The notes below the pieces were generated by a model. It was not told where the DNA came from. It saw nothing but the letters and a program-made list of their open reading frames with translations, and made no database searches. Positions 26,691 to 36,052 of a stretch of 64,000 nucleotides of DNA are shown in pieces; the stretch's first letter is position 1; every line of letters starts with the position of its first letter. A program made the translations under genes and the position numbers. Origin of the DNA: Io17-Chloro-G2 sp965226825 (GTDB taxonomy: Bacteria > Chloroflexota > Dehalococcoidia > Lucifugimonadales > UBA3495); NCBI GenBank assembly GCA_965226825.1, contig CBDDED010000003.1, forward strand, positions 1,364,001 through 1,428,000. The letters run 5' to 3'.

Positions 26691-28164
26691 ATGATTCGGG
26701 TGTCTCGTTATTATACCGCGTTTCCCGACGGCAACGGGCCCCGATATTGCCTCGGACCAATGATGAAACCGGGGTTTGACCCTGCCCTTGGATCACGGAC
26801 GTGGTCGTTACCGACAGGTCCTGACTGGGCATCTGGGCGACGGCGATTTGGTGGATGACCCCGGGCTTGCCGGGGTCCTTGGGTTGGGGCCCACGTCTCG
26901 GACGGATTTGTGACATCGATACTACGGACCCGGGACTCGTCACCCTGGACTAAGGTGAGAAACGCCGTTCCGAGTGAAAGCGCATTTTGTTGCGAACCCT
27001 GCTCGGACTTGCCCGGCGTTGCCCTTTACCATCCTGGACGTGGGTACAGATATCGTTGCCGACGACCTCATCGCGGGCGGGCAACCCGACGGAAGCACGC
27101 CGAGACGCTATTCATATTTGCGGACGTCGTTGACCGGATTCATCTCATACACCGGCCCATGGGTGAGGTCCAGCCCCAATCCCGACCCAGCGGTCCCAGG
27201 AGTCGGGACAAGATTCCTGTGCCGCTGCCATCAACGCTGAACGAAGGGCTCGCCATTCATCACGGCATTTTCGGAGTCCAGCGAAGCATAGGGCTTCGAG
27301 CGACAGGAGACGGGAGCGTTCATTGGAAACACCGTTGTATGCCCCTGGGACCGGGGTTGGCCGGATAAGCGGCCTGGCCGTTGACCTGCATTCGAAACGC
27401 CGGACGCCTCCCAATTCGTGCCGCAGTTAAAATCTCTGGCCCTCTGCGCCGGTACATGCCCGAACGGGAAAGAGCGCTGACCAGAAAGGGCTGGCTGTAC
27501 GAATAGCCAACGAATCACAACGTGCTTCATTCGCTCTGGCTTATTCGTTGAGCACTCGGCGAAGCTCGCCGACCCGGGCCACTTCCCCACAGCCTTTGGA
27601 GCAACCAACGGGGAAGTGGTTCTCCCGAGCCCTGGACCGTGTGCGAGGGTTGTGGGGCCGGATCCATGGCGAAAAGCAGGGCCGATACCTCGTCTTACCT
27701 CAAGCCCGGGGCGTTTGTCCTGTTTCAGACCCGGATGCTGCCACCACTTTCAGGTGGGTCAGTTCCATCTTGCTACTTTCGCCCATTTTTAACTTGTTAA
27801 TCACACCTGGCGTCTCCGGGCTTGGAAGAGTGCCGCAGGTGGAGGACTCCGATGCCAAGCAGCCTCGGCGCCGGCGAACTCCGGAGTTGGTCCGAGAACG
27901 TCAACGCCGATTGTTACCTGATGCCCCGGAAGATGGTGAGGACGGCTTGGCCTTACTGGCAGGCGGGACGGGTTCAGGCCTCGTACCCCTTCCTGAATGG
28001 CCATCTGAACAACGCCCGGAATGCTCAGGGTGGAAGAATTTGTTATGGCGCTTCCGGCGCCACTGGTCATCCCAATTCCGGTCTCGTCCCAAACGAGAAA
28101 CCTGATCAATCCCCCGGGTGAGAAAATTAGTATAACCAATATCCGGGAGCCGACAGGAGGCGCC
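26691..28164. other. Long region without supported genes
   Basis: Several ORFs of 80-190 codons overlap on both strands, but none has a ribosome-binding site combined with recognisable protein features. I take it to be degenerate coding sequence. A GACAGGAGG ribosome-binding site just before 28165 belongs to the helicase gene. Confidence 0.4.
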
Positions 28165-30582
28165 ATGACCACGTCGAAATCTCTCTTGGCCACGCTGGAT
28201 CCCCAACAAAGGGCCGCAGCCGAGGCCCCGGATGGACCCGTCCTGATTATGGGCGGTCCCGGCGTCGGCAAAACCCACACCATACTCGCCCGGGTGGAAA
28301 TGCTCATCAAAAAAGGTGTCCCGCCCCAGTCCATAACCGTCGTCGCCCACGACACCAGATCCGCCGGGGACATGCGCCGACGACTTGTGGAACATTCCCA
28401 GATCGCCGATGCCGTTGGTCAGGTACGTTTCAGTACCATGGAGCTATGCGCGCTGGACAGCCTCCGTGGGGGCGGCCTCGAGTCCCTGGGACTCTCGCCA
28501 GGCCTCAGGATCTGGGGACCACCGCTGAAGGCTGACGAAATCGTCCGACTCGTCCCGCCATCTCCCATTGCGGCAGGTATCGCCCCAAGCGAAATAGAAG
28601 CGATACGCGAGTATATACATCTCGCCATGGTCGGAAGAAAAATCGACTCCGGCAGTGTCCCGCAAATGTGGATCCAGGTCCTGGCAGGATATCTCGAGGA
28701 GAGGCTGGCCAACGGAGTTTTGGACCTCGACCACCTTATCCCCATGGCCATTTTGGCGATGGAGAAGAACCCAGGGATCAGAGTATGGCAGGAGGACCGG
28801 TCACGACATCTCCTGGTGGACGACTTCCAGGACATCACACCGGTTCAGTACGACCTGCTAAAGCTGATGTCCGGGCCTTCAGGGTCCATCACCGTCTGCG
28901 CCGACCCCGACCAGAGTATTGAGATGAGGCGAGGCGGCGCCCCACACCTGGTGGAGACGCTCCGGGAGGACTGGCCGAACATTGATATCCACCACCTCCG
29001 GCTCGATTACCGGTCCACCAGAGCCCTCGTTCGGGCGGCCAACGCCTGGGCCAGTCGCCTCAACTCGAAGGGATTGCAATCGGAGCTCCAGGAGAATGCC
29101 CGGGTGGAGCCGGGCATGGCGCCAACGCTGGTCGGGCTCCGTAACTTTCCCGAGGGTGTGAGCACCCACCTCGTTGAATGGTCTCGGGAGGTGCGCCAAC
29201 AGGGATTTGCCTGGGAAGACATCGCTATCATCTGCCGCGACCCCTCGGACCTCGACCGGGTGAGAATGGTACTGGAGCAGCACGGATTCCCCCACCAGAC
29301 GCCCGGAGACACCGGGCGGGAGCCAGATTTCGACGCCCGCCGGGTCATCAATCTGCTGGCCTGGGCGCTTAACCCGGACGACATCGACGCATTTAACGGC
29401 GCGGCCTTTCGCGAGTCCGATGACCGGCGGCAGAATGTGAACCGCAGGGTTGCTGACGCCATAATCAAGACGGCCCAGAGCCAGGGGATAAGCCTCGTGG
29501 AGGCCGCCGATCAGAAGAAGAACAGATATGGTGAGACTAGCGACATCTGTCTGGACCTAACCACTGCAATCAGCACCATAAGAGACCTGGTCCAGATGCT
29601 GGACGACCCCGGCGCCAGTATGCATGATATCTGCCAACGGGCCGCGGCTCCGGTCCGGGAGGCCACGGGAGATGGCGCCGAACCCGAAATCGACGGCGAT
29701 TTGGCCGTCCTGCTGAGGCTGAGCAACACCTCGTGGGGGACGGACCATGAGACGCCCAGGCAAAATTTGGCGTGGTTCCTGGACCAACTGAATCCGGCTT
29801 TGTACCCAGACCGAAGGTGGCTGGAGAACCAGCCCTGCCCCGGGGGCGTGACTCTGCTCACCGTCCAGGAGGCTAAGGGCCTGGAACGCAAGATTATATG
29901 CTTCATCGACGCCGTCGACCCAATGCGACCGCCACCCGGGATTTTCAGCAAGCGGGAGTTGCTGGATGAGGAGGACCGTATCCTTTACGTCGCACTCACC
30001 CGGGCTTGGGAGCAGTTCTACTACCTGGGCTCGGAAAGCCGGGTTGAGGAATTTGAGGACGTTATCGACCGCTATATGCTGGCCATGCCGCATCTTGTGG
30101 CATTAGAGTCTCCCCCATACCCCTACTCGGACGAGCTGTACGACAAGGCCATGGAGATGATTTCGGCCCACTCCAGGGACGTTGACCAGCATGAATTAGC
30201 CCCAGAACCCAGGGATGACGGGCCGGCTAAGGGCGGCCCACCATCGCCAGCTTTGCCGATAAGAGCCAGAGACGCCCACGACGATGCGCTTGAGTCCATT
30301 GTGCTACGCTTAGAACAGCGGAAGCGAGAGGAAAGCGAGCTAGCTAGAAAGAGTGAATCGTTGGCGGGACGGACGGTCCGGCCCGCTAAATTGCCGGCAG
30401 GCCGAAGACATGGCGCCAGCGTAAGGCCCGGGGAAATGTCCGCCAGGTCCCGTCAGGACCGGCAGCATTCCGGTGATGTGCCGGGTAAAGAGAACGGCCT
30501 CAAGGGTTGGGATGTCATGATAATTCTTGCCCTGCTGGTCGCACTGGGGCTGGTCGGGCTACGATGGCTCGGCAAAATTTGA
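28165..30582 (+). CDS. UvrD/Rep-type helicase with C-terminal membrane anchor
   Basis: An 805-aa SF1 helicase-like protein: Walker A IMGGPGVGKTHTI (about 26-38), a Walker B variant LLVDDFQDIT (about 215), LDYRSTRALV (about 280), LLTVQEAKGLERKIICF (about 562) and LYVALTRAWEQFYYLG (about 606). From about 690 the chain is a charged, low-complexity tail, and the last 24 residues (WDVMIILALLVALGLVGLRW) form one strong transmembrane helix with a GKI end. This predicts a tail-anchored helicase acting at the inner membrane. CAGGAGG lies five bases before ATG 28165. It stands alone on this strand. The DDFQ variant of DExQ still keeps the acidic pair needed for ATP hydrolysis. Confidence 0.85.
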   Translation: MTTSKSLLATLDPQQRAAAEAPDGPVLIMGGPGVGKTHTILARVEMLIKKGVPPQSITVVAHDTRSAGDMRRRLVEHSQIADAVGQVRFSTMELCALDSLRGGGLESLGLSPGLRIWGPPLKADEIVRLVPPSPIAAGIAPSEIEAIREYIHLAMVGRKIDSGSVPQMWIQVLAGYLEERLANGVLDLDHLIPMAILAMEKNPGIRVWQEDRSRHLLVDDFQDITPVQYDLLKLMSGPSGSITVCADPDQSIEMRRGGAPHLVETLREDWPNIDIHHLRLDYRSTRALVRAANAWASRLNSKGLQSELQENARVEPGMAPTLVGLRNFPEGVSTHLVEWSREVRQQGFAWEDIAIICRDPSDLDRVRMVLEQHGFPHQTPGDTGREPDFDARRVINLLAWALNPDDIDAFNGAAFRESDDRRQNVNRRVADAIIKTAQSQGISLVEAADQKKNRYGETSDICLDLTTAISTIRDLVQMLDDPGASMHDICQRAAAPVREATGDGAEPEIDGDLAVLLRLSNTSWGTDHETPRQNLAWFLDQLNPALYPDRRWLENQPCPGGVTLLTVQEAKGLERKIICFIDAVDPMRPPPGIFSKRELLDEEDRILYVALTRAWEQFYYLGSESRVEEFEDVIDRYMLAMPHLVALESPPYPYSDELYDKAMEMISAHSRDVDQHELAPEPRDDGPAKGGPPSPALPIRARDAHDDALESIVLRLEQRKREESELARKSESLAGRTVRPAKLPAGRRHGASVRPGEMSARSRQDRQHSGDVPGKENGLKGWDVMIILALLVALGLVGLRWLGKI

Positions 30583-30603
30583 TGAGATGGTCCTTGCCGC
30601 CTC

Positions 30604-30789
30604 TTGCCCAGGGCATACCGGTGTTTGAGCCTCTATGACTACCCCATCCTCGGCAACAGCGCCCTGGACCACCACGCTAACGCCAGCTACCAGATCGTCA
30701 TCGAGGGAGCGAGCTATCGGGAAAGGCTGTCCCCACACCGGAAGTTGCGGAGCCTGGAGGAGGTGATCGACCGACTGACCGGGACCTGA
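30604..30789 (+). pseudogene. Possible IstB C-terminal scrap
   Basis: The ORF reads LGNSALDHHANASYQIVIEGASYRERL, which weakly recalls the end of IS21 IstB proteins (ALLDRLLHHA..I.I.G.SYR). There is no upstream catalytic part and no ribosome-binding site. It may be a degraded fragment captured beside the IS3 remnant that begins at about 30870. Confidence 0.3.
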
Positions 30790-30869
30790 TATTAATCAAA
30801 CTACCGCGCCCTCGGGGTGTGTCAATGACTGTGTACATCCCCGGGTCAATAACCTTGGAAATCGACACC

Positions 30870-31418
30870 GGGGATTCCTATACCTGGTGACCATCATGGA
30901 CTGGCACAGACGGTACGTGGTGGCCTGGCGATTGTCCAACACCCTGGAGGCCGACTTCTGCGTCGATGCCTTGAAGGAGGCGCTGGGGCAAGGCCAGCCG
31001 GAGGTCTTCAACACCGACCATGGCAGTCAATTCACCAGCCCGGGGCTCACCCATGTGCTGCAGGAACACGGGGTCAAGGTCAGCATGCACGGGAAGGGCC
31101 GGTACACCGACAATATCTTCGTGGAGCGTCTGTGGAGCACCGTGAAGTATGAGGAGGTGTACCTGAAAACCTACGCCAACGCCACAGAGGCCCGCAGGGA
31201 ACTGAACCACTACTTCCGGTTCTACAACGACCGGAGGCCCCATCAAGCCCTGGGCTACCGGACCCCGGCCGAGGTGTTCCACCAGGTGACCGATGTTGGA
31301 GAAGAGGGGCGGTCCAGGCCAAGGAGTCTCCAATCGCCCAGACGCTGGTATCATTGGCAGGAGCAGCGGGACTCTCGCTGAATTCCACCTCGGTCCTGTC
31401 CAATTGACCGGGTCCATC
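30870..31418 (+). mobile_element. IS3-family element remnant (copy d), best-preserved transposase end
   Basis: An uninterrupted 164-codon ORF (30887-31381) encodes the C-terminal half of an IS3 orfB DDE integrase: MDWHRRYVVAWRLSN, FNTDHGSQFTS with the second catalytic Asp, FVERLWSTVKYEEVYL with the catalytic Glu, and the family ending RPHQALGYRTPAEVF. The segment with the first Asp is lost at the 5' break near 30870. The right terminus lies at about 31418. It is the reference copy for the other three remnants and cannot encode a complete transposase. Confidence 0.85.
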
Positions 31419-31450
31419 AAAAACTTTCGGCATGACCTTCTAGATATACA

Positions 31451-31492
31451 CCACCCACTCATACGTTTATAGTGCAGTAACACTTGGCCCAC
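31451..31492. repeat. Imperfect 42-bp direct repeat, left copy
   Basis: This matches 32850-32891 at 35 of 42 positions (shared cores CCCACTCA, TAGT.CAGTA and CTTGGCCCAC). The pair flanks the nuclease-like gene at 31526, like att sites or the scars of an inserted cassette. Confidence 0.7.
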
Positions 31493-31525
31493 TTTTTCGT
31501 GGGCACGGTTGCCTGGAGATGCTTG

Positions 31526-32737
31526 ATGCTCAAGCTATTTGACGACAAGCCCAGAGACTACACCGAACCATCTCTCAGAGCCGAATCAATTTACGCTTTT
31601 CTCGACCGTTCCTCGCTTCCCGAGTATCAGCGAGTGCGATGCATGCTTCAACGTTGGGTCGACCGATTCCCACCTAAGCACCAACCCGAGATTCTAGGCC
31701 AAATGCGCCACAAGGGTTCCGGGTCAAGAGCACGTGACAAAGGTTTCTATGCTGCATTCTTCGAGTTGGTTTTGCATGAATTCTTCAGTGGCACCGACGG
31801 GTCGGTGGAGGCCCAGCCTTCAATTGGGTATGGGACACCAGACTTTAGAGTGAAATGGAAACTCCAAGATAGGACTGAGTTCACCTACATTATTGAAGCC
31901 ACTGACATTGATCTGGAGAGCGATACCGCCTTGGAAAGAGACCAGAATGAACTTTCGGTCTTCGACACACTGAATGAAATCCCTTCCCCTGATTTTTCTT
32001 TATTTCTCGAAACCCGGGGGAAGCTGGAATCAACCCCACCTTTACGGAAACTAAAGGGCCACCTCGAAAACCTGATCAAAGAGACGAACTATGACGATCT
32101 GCTTCGCATTTACATGCTTTGCGGTCAAAACCCAACCCATCTCCCTACAATTCCCCAATTTCCCCACGGGGACTGGACATTAGGAGGTCGGCTGGTTCCG
32201 GTTTTGCCCGAGAATCGCCCGAGATCTGGAAAGCTTATATCATTCTATCCTTCTAGGGTCAGTCCCATCGACGACATAGGCAAGACGAAGGCTCGGTTAT
32301 ACGAAAAAGCGAATCAACACAAAAATATTGAAAACTTGATCATCGCCCTGCGGCGTGACAAAGCTAACGACAGACTAGACGAAGCGTTGATAGGGAAACG
32401 AGGTGCAAGTGTCCGCATACAACGTGAGAAAACCGATTCCGGAGCGTTTTATAGTCCCTTTTATGATCGGAGGAGGGACGGATTCTGGGCCAACAACTCT
32501 GCTCCCCGGAACCAAAATGTGATAGGTGTTGTAGAGTTTTATGACCTGTACCCGTGGTCCATGGAAAACGCGAAGGCGACTTTCTACTCAAACCCGTACG
32601 TGGACAAGCCTTTGCCGGACTGGACCAAATCCATCACCCATGCGGAGTACGCAGGCGGCGAGGTGAGCATTGTTGAGGGTATACCGCCATGTACATTGTT
32701 GAGAGATTACGAAGTCATAGGGAATCCCTTCGGGTAG
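31526..32737 (+). CDS. Hypothetical PD-(D/E)XK-like protein
   Basis: A 403-aa protein of unknown family. Residues 71-127 look like a restriction-endonuclease fold: E80/E85 in FFELVLHEFF, D106 in GYGTPDF, a hydrophobic strand, then YIIEATDI with E124 (E-x-T rather than E-x-K). This is a suggestion from the motif only. The C-terminal half has no features I recognise. ATG 31526 follows TGGAGA and is preferred to the longer start at 31484, which would run into the repeat. GC content (about 47%) is clearly below that of the surroundings, and a 42-bp direct repeat flanks the gene, so it looks like a recently inserted cassette gene. Confidence 0.5.
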   Translation: MLKLFDDKPRDYTEPSLRAESIYAFLDRSSLPEYQRVRCMLQRWVDRFPPKHQPEILGQMRHKGSGSRARDKGFYAAFFELVLHEFFSGTDGSVEAQPSIGYGTPDFRVKWKLQDRTEFTYIIEATDIDLESDTALERDQNELSVFDTLNEIPSPDFSLFLETRGKLESTPPLRKLKGHLENLIKETNYDDLLRIYMLCGQNPTHLPTIPQFPHGDWTLGGRLVPVLPENRPRSGKLISFYPSRVSPIDDIGKTKARLYEKANQHKNIENLIIALRRDKANDRLDEALIGKRGASVRIQREKTDSGAFYSPFYDRRRDGFWANNSAPRNQNVIGVVEFYDLYPWSMENAKATFYSNPYVDKPLPDWTKSITHAEYAGGEVSIVEGIPPCTLLRDYEVIGNPFG

Positions 32738-32849
32738 CCTCGCATCCAGAATGCAATTGACGGTGACTCGGTCGGGTTGCCTACAGTGGGCTATCGGATT
32801 GTAGAGTGGCAATATCGAAGCAGAGTGACCATGCCACGCTATATTGAGA

Positions 32850-32891
32850 CCGCCCACTCAAAAGTTTGTAGTACAGTACCGCTTGGCCCAC
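32850..32891. repeat. Imperfect 42-bp direct repeat, right copy
   Basis: This is the partner of 31451-31492 in the same orientation. It is followed by GGACTCGAACCCGC, which resembles the T-arm of a tRNA in minus orientation, but no tRNA can be folded around it. Confidence 0.65.
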
Positions 32892-32973
32892 CGTGGTGGA
32901 CTCGAACCCGCTCTGGGCGCCAACGTATTGGGGACTATTGTTGACGGTCTCCGCCCTTGACTTCATCGCCGGT

Positions 32974-33579
32974 TCATAAATAACGGCTTGACCAGGTCGG
33001 ATCCGCGGGCCCGGTCATGAAGCAGGTGGCGAATTGGGGAGTGACACGGACTATCCGATAGGGCTGAGACTCAGGCGGTGGTCTTCCTTCACTGGTCGAA
33101 GGGTTGAACCAAAGTAGTTCTCGGGACCGACAGCCATGGTTTCCTGGGTGGCGGTGACGTTGTCGGAAAGGTGTCCCTGCAGCGATGAAACCCGGTTGCA
33201 AGGGACTTCCGGAACCGGCGATAGGAGCGTCGATCGATGAGGGTGAACGCTGCTCGGGCTCTCTGGATTCCTGCCGTTGCTCCGGGGATGCGACGACCGC
33301 GATGACCAGGACGATGATCATGGCGACGGCGGCGACCAGGGGCATAGAAAACCAGAAAAGGTTCTCGTAGGTGTCTCGGGACCGCTCCAGGCTGCTCACC
33401 CGCCAATCCCTGTCCCTGAACTGCCGGTCCATTTCCCTTCGCAGGGAATCTATGCGGAACTCGACATCCCTATTCAGGGCATCGACTCTCGTGGTGGTCT
33501 CCCTGTGCTGCCGCTCCACCTGGTCCTGGCGCTGGGCCATGCGGGCCAACTCTGGCCGCCAATTATCCTGTTGGATCAT
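32974..33579 (-). CDS. Small coiled-coil membrane protein
   Basis: A 201-aa protein. Residues 1 to about 80 are a charged coiled coil (RMAQRQDQVERQHRETTTR, then FRIDSLRREMDRQFRDRD). One transmembrane helix follows (LFWFSMPLVAAVAMIIVLVI, about 87-106), then a 90-residue proline/serine-rich tail. A GAGGAGGATA ribosome-binding site directly precedes ATG 33579, so the longer ORF start is rejected. I do not know its function. Such proteins often organise other membrane proteins. It is the most downstream of three minus-strand genes (34478, 33796, 32974) that may share a transcript. Confidence 0.55.
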   Translation of the reverse strand: MIQQDNWRPELARMAQRQDQVERQHRETTTRVDALNRDVEFRIDSLRREMDRQFRDRDWRVSSLERSRDTYENLFWFSMPLVAAVAMIIVLVIAVVASPEQRQESREPEQRSPSSIDAPIAGSGSPLQPGFIAAGTPFRQRHRHPGNHGCRSRELLWFNPSTSEGRPPPESQPYRIVRVTPQFATCFMTGPADPTWSSRYL

Positions 33580-33795
33580 GTATCCTCCTCTTGAAAGGTC
33601 TGGTTTGTGGGTTCGTTGAACGATTCCTCCCGGAGCCGCGGCTGTGGACTGGGCGGCCGGGGAGGGGTATTCGGACTCCCGGTTCATAGAAAGGGCCAGG
33701 TGGGGGGCCCAGATTAGGGAGAATCCCGCCTGCCCATTCACGGCAGGTGGTTCTTGGCTGTCACGGAACGGAGGTGTCCGGAGTGAGGGCCGCCG

Positions 33796-34221
33796 TCAAT
33801 CCCCGGGGCTTCCCGGACAGCGTGGGGGCTCAGGCTCGGGTTTCCCCTGCTTGTGGGCGGCATCGGCCAGTTCCTTCCACTCGGTCCAGAGTCTCCACAC
33901 CTCGCAGGCGTCCTGTTTCCGGCCCTCCGCCAATCCCTGTTGATAGCGGAGTCCGAATTCGCCCTCCAACCGCTTGCCGTATACCTTTGCGGCAATGACT
34001 AGGTACAGGATCAGCAAGATGGCGGCGAACGTCGAAAAGGTGTGCAGTGCACCCATGAACTGGTCAATCCAGTGGTCTCCGTCCGGAACGGTGCTGAGCC
34101 CTCTCCAGATGAGCAGGGCCACTCCCAAGGTGAATAGCGCGAGGAACAGGGCCACGGTGAAACGGGCCGTTCCGTCGCTGATGATAGGCTCCGATCCGGG
34201 TTCGGGTTTGTCGGATTCCAT
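33796..34221 (-). CDS. Hypothetical two-helix membrane protein
   Basis: A 141-aa protein with two transmembrane helices (FTVALFLALFTLGVALLIW, about 21-39, and FSTFAAILLILYLVIAAKVY, about 62-81) and a charged cytoplasmic tail. GAGGAGAA precedes the ATG. I recognise no family. It lies between the NERD nuclease and a coiled-coil membrane protein on the same strand, which suggests a membrane-associated set, but the gaps of 216-256 bases argue against tight coupling. Confidence 0.55.
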   Translation of the reverse strand: MESDKPEPGSEPIISDGTARFTVALFLALFTLGVALLIWRGLSTVPDGDHWIDQFMGALHTFSTFAAILLILYLVIAAKVYGKRLEGEFGLRYQQGLAEGRKQDACEVWRLWTEWKELADAAHKQGKPEPEPPRCPGSPGD

Positions 34222-34412
34222 ACTGATTTCTCCTCTGCGGGCTGGGCCGGGTGAAAGTCATCCCAGGGGCGGTAGCCGTTGAACGGCCCCAGGGACTGCG
34301 GGCGTTCGGGGAAAACGGTTCGCCGGGCTTGGACCGTGGCCCCGTTTGGTCAGGCTCCGGGGAGCCGGGAGGGCCGTCCTTGAAACGGCGGTGGGCAGCC
34401 CTCCGAGTTGAG

Positions 34413-34457
34413 ACCAGCACGGGCGGCCGTCCCTCGAAGAAAGCCGCCCGTGCTGGT
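34413..34457 (-). terminator. Long GC hairpin after the NERD gene
   Basis: The arms ACCAGCACGGGCGGC and GCCGCCCGTGCTGGT pair perfectly (15 bp, 15-base loop) 21 bases past the end of the minus-strand NERD gene. There is no strong U-run, so termination is inferred from position and stem strength. Confidence 0.55.
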
Positions 34458-34477
34458 GTAGGGTTCCGGAACCTGGA

Positions 34478-35227
34478 CTAGCTCCCGGGTTCCGGGTCCC
34501 TGCCTGCGTCGGTCACCGCGCCGGGCGCCGTATGGACAATCAGGGTGTCCACGTGCCCGATGGTGATGCCGGCGGCCGGGATTTCCAACCGGGGAACCGC
34601 CGGGGCTGCCGGCTGCGCGGGCATCGGTAGACCCTCGTCCCGGTGGCCCTGGTCCTGGCCTTCCTCGGCGTACAGGATCTGCCCGTCGGTCACCGCAGCG
34701 ACCTCCAGCCGGATGTCCTCGGCGTTGGGCGGGTAGTAGGCCTTTCTCGCGGCGAGTGCCGCCAGCTGGTCCATCATGTTGTCCGTGCCGAATATGGGAT
34801 GGACCTTGCTGCGCCTGGCCTCGGCGACAATGGCCTGGTCAGGCTCCATGTCGGGAAACAGCACCACAGCGATGATGAAGCAGCACCGGCCATCCGGGGA
34901 TTCGGCGATGTCTTCGCGGAGGGACATGGCGGCGTCCCAGGTCTGCCGCAAGGGGGAAGGTTTCTCCTCGCGGCCGCCGGGGGTTTCGAGGTACCACTTG
35001 CCATTCTTCAGCGAGTACGTGCCTCCCTTGACCTGCAGGCCGAGCCGGCCGCCGCCTTGGGTCCAGATGGCAAAGTCGAGTTGGGTCGAATCGGGGTTTC
35101 GCTGCCACTCGTAGATGGCGAAACCGAGCCGGTTGCTGGCCAGGATAGCGTCAAAGACGCGGGCCTCGGCCCGGCGCTTGGGGTCGACCCGACGGTCGAC
35201 GGGGAATTCTTCGGGTTGGGTTAACAT
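34478..35227 (-). CDS. NERD-domain putative nuclease
   Basis: A 249-aa protein whose first 75 residues fit the NERD nuclease-related fold: E21 in EARVFDAIL, D51 in TQLDFAIWTQ, and Q65-V-K67 in GLQVKGGTYSLKNGKWYL. This matches E..D..QxK, a PD-(D/E)XK variant found in DNA-processing and defence proteins. The middle has a Rossmann-like VVLFPDMEPDQAIVAEARRSK, and the C-terminus is proline-rich and disordered. AAAGGAAAG precedes the ATG. A decayed second copy lies just upstream at 35560-36052, so the locus was duplicated. Confidence 0.7.
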   Translation of the reverse strand: MLTQPEEFPVDRRVDPKRRAEARVFDAILASNRLGFAIYEWQRNPDSTQLDFAIWTQGGGRLGLQVKGGTYSLKNGKWYLETPGGREEKPSPLRQTWDAAMSLREDIAESPDGRCCFIIAVVLFPDMEPDQAIVAEARRSKVHPIFGTDNMMDQLAALAARKAYYPPNAEDIRLEVAAVTDGQILYAEEGQDQGHRDEGLPMPAQPAAPAVPRLEIPAAGITIGHVDTLIVHTAPGAVTDAGRDPEPGS

Positions 35228-35499
35228 TTTGGTTCTTTCCTTTAACTTGATTCAGATACCGATGGTTTGGGTTTCCGTGCGCGCTGGCTAAGGGGCGCTC
35301 ACCCGGTGAGCGGGGAAGGCGCGCGGGGATATGGGTGAAGCCTGTGGGGTTTCATCAAAGTGTCCTATCAGGATGGTCCGGTGGGAATTTGAGAGGTCTA
35401 TGGAGAGCCGCCCCTGGGGGCGTTGGCCCCCTCGTCCCCTGGGTACGGATGGCTGGGCAGTGTGGGTTGGGCTTGCCGGTCGTTGGGAATGGCTGATCT

Positions 35500-35535
35500 C
35501 CCCGGCGGCGTAGCCCACCGGGAACGCCGCCGGGG
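35500..35535. repeat. Hairpin in duplicated intergenic segment, copy 1
   Basis: CCCCGGCGGCG pairs with CGCCGCCGGGG (11 bp, 14-base loop). The same structure recurs at 36336-36373 in equivalent context, showing that intergenic sequence was duplicated with the NERD gene. Confidence 0.7.
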
Positions 35536-35559
35536 GCCCATGGCTCCAATGTTGAGGGG

Positions 35560-36052
35560 CTGGAGGCCTTGCCGGCGGCGACCTCAGCGAGCTGGCCCGT
35601 CAGGTTGTCCGCGCCCCAGATGACGTGGACATTGCTTCGCCTGGCCTGAGCTCCAATGGCCGGGCCCTGCTCCATGTCGGGAAACAGGAGCGCGGCGTTG
35701 ACGGGGCAGCGGGCGTCTCCCGGAATATCGGGATGTCTTCCTAGAGAGACATGGCGGCGTCCCAGGTCAGGCGCAACGGGGAGGGTTTCTCCAATCCGCC
35801 GTCCAGGGCTTCAGGATGCTGCTTGCCCCTCTTCAGCGACTAGTAGAAGTCCTTGACCTGCAGGCCGAAGCGGCCCACGCCCGGCAACGAGATGATGAAG
35901 TCCATTTCCGGCGCTTCCGGGTCTGTCTTCTCCTCGTGGTTCGCGATGCCTGGCTGGTCGCTGCCTTCATTGGCGTCAAAGACGCGGTCCTCGGCCGGGC
36001 GGCTGGAACCCGGGCGCCCTTCTGGTGGGGATTGCTCTGAACAGGATTCCAT
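35560..36052 (-). pseudogene. Decayed second copy of the NERD gene
   Basis: The minus strand reads RPAEDRVFDANEGSD, then TDPEAPEMDFIISLPGVGRFGLQVKDFY and a stop. It continues as KPSPLRLTWDAAMSL, a stop, and in another frame MEQGPAIGAQARRSNVHVIWGADNLTGQLAEVAAGKA. Each block aligns in order with the intact gene at 34478. Frameshifts and stops rule out a product. The upstream segments of both copies (35228-35550 and 36053-36420) also match each other. Confidence 0.75.

Noticed and set aside
26910..28105. Plus-strand ORFs of 88-185 codons
   Set aside because: They overlap ORFs on the other strand, lack ribosome-binding sites and show no protein family pattern.
32897..32912. Sequence resembling a tRNA T-arm next to the right 42-bp repeat
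   Set aside because: No acceptor, D or anticodon arm can be placed around it, so it is not a tRNA gene; at most it is a weak hint of an attachment site.
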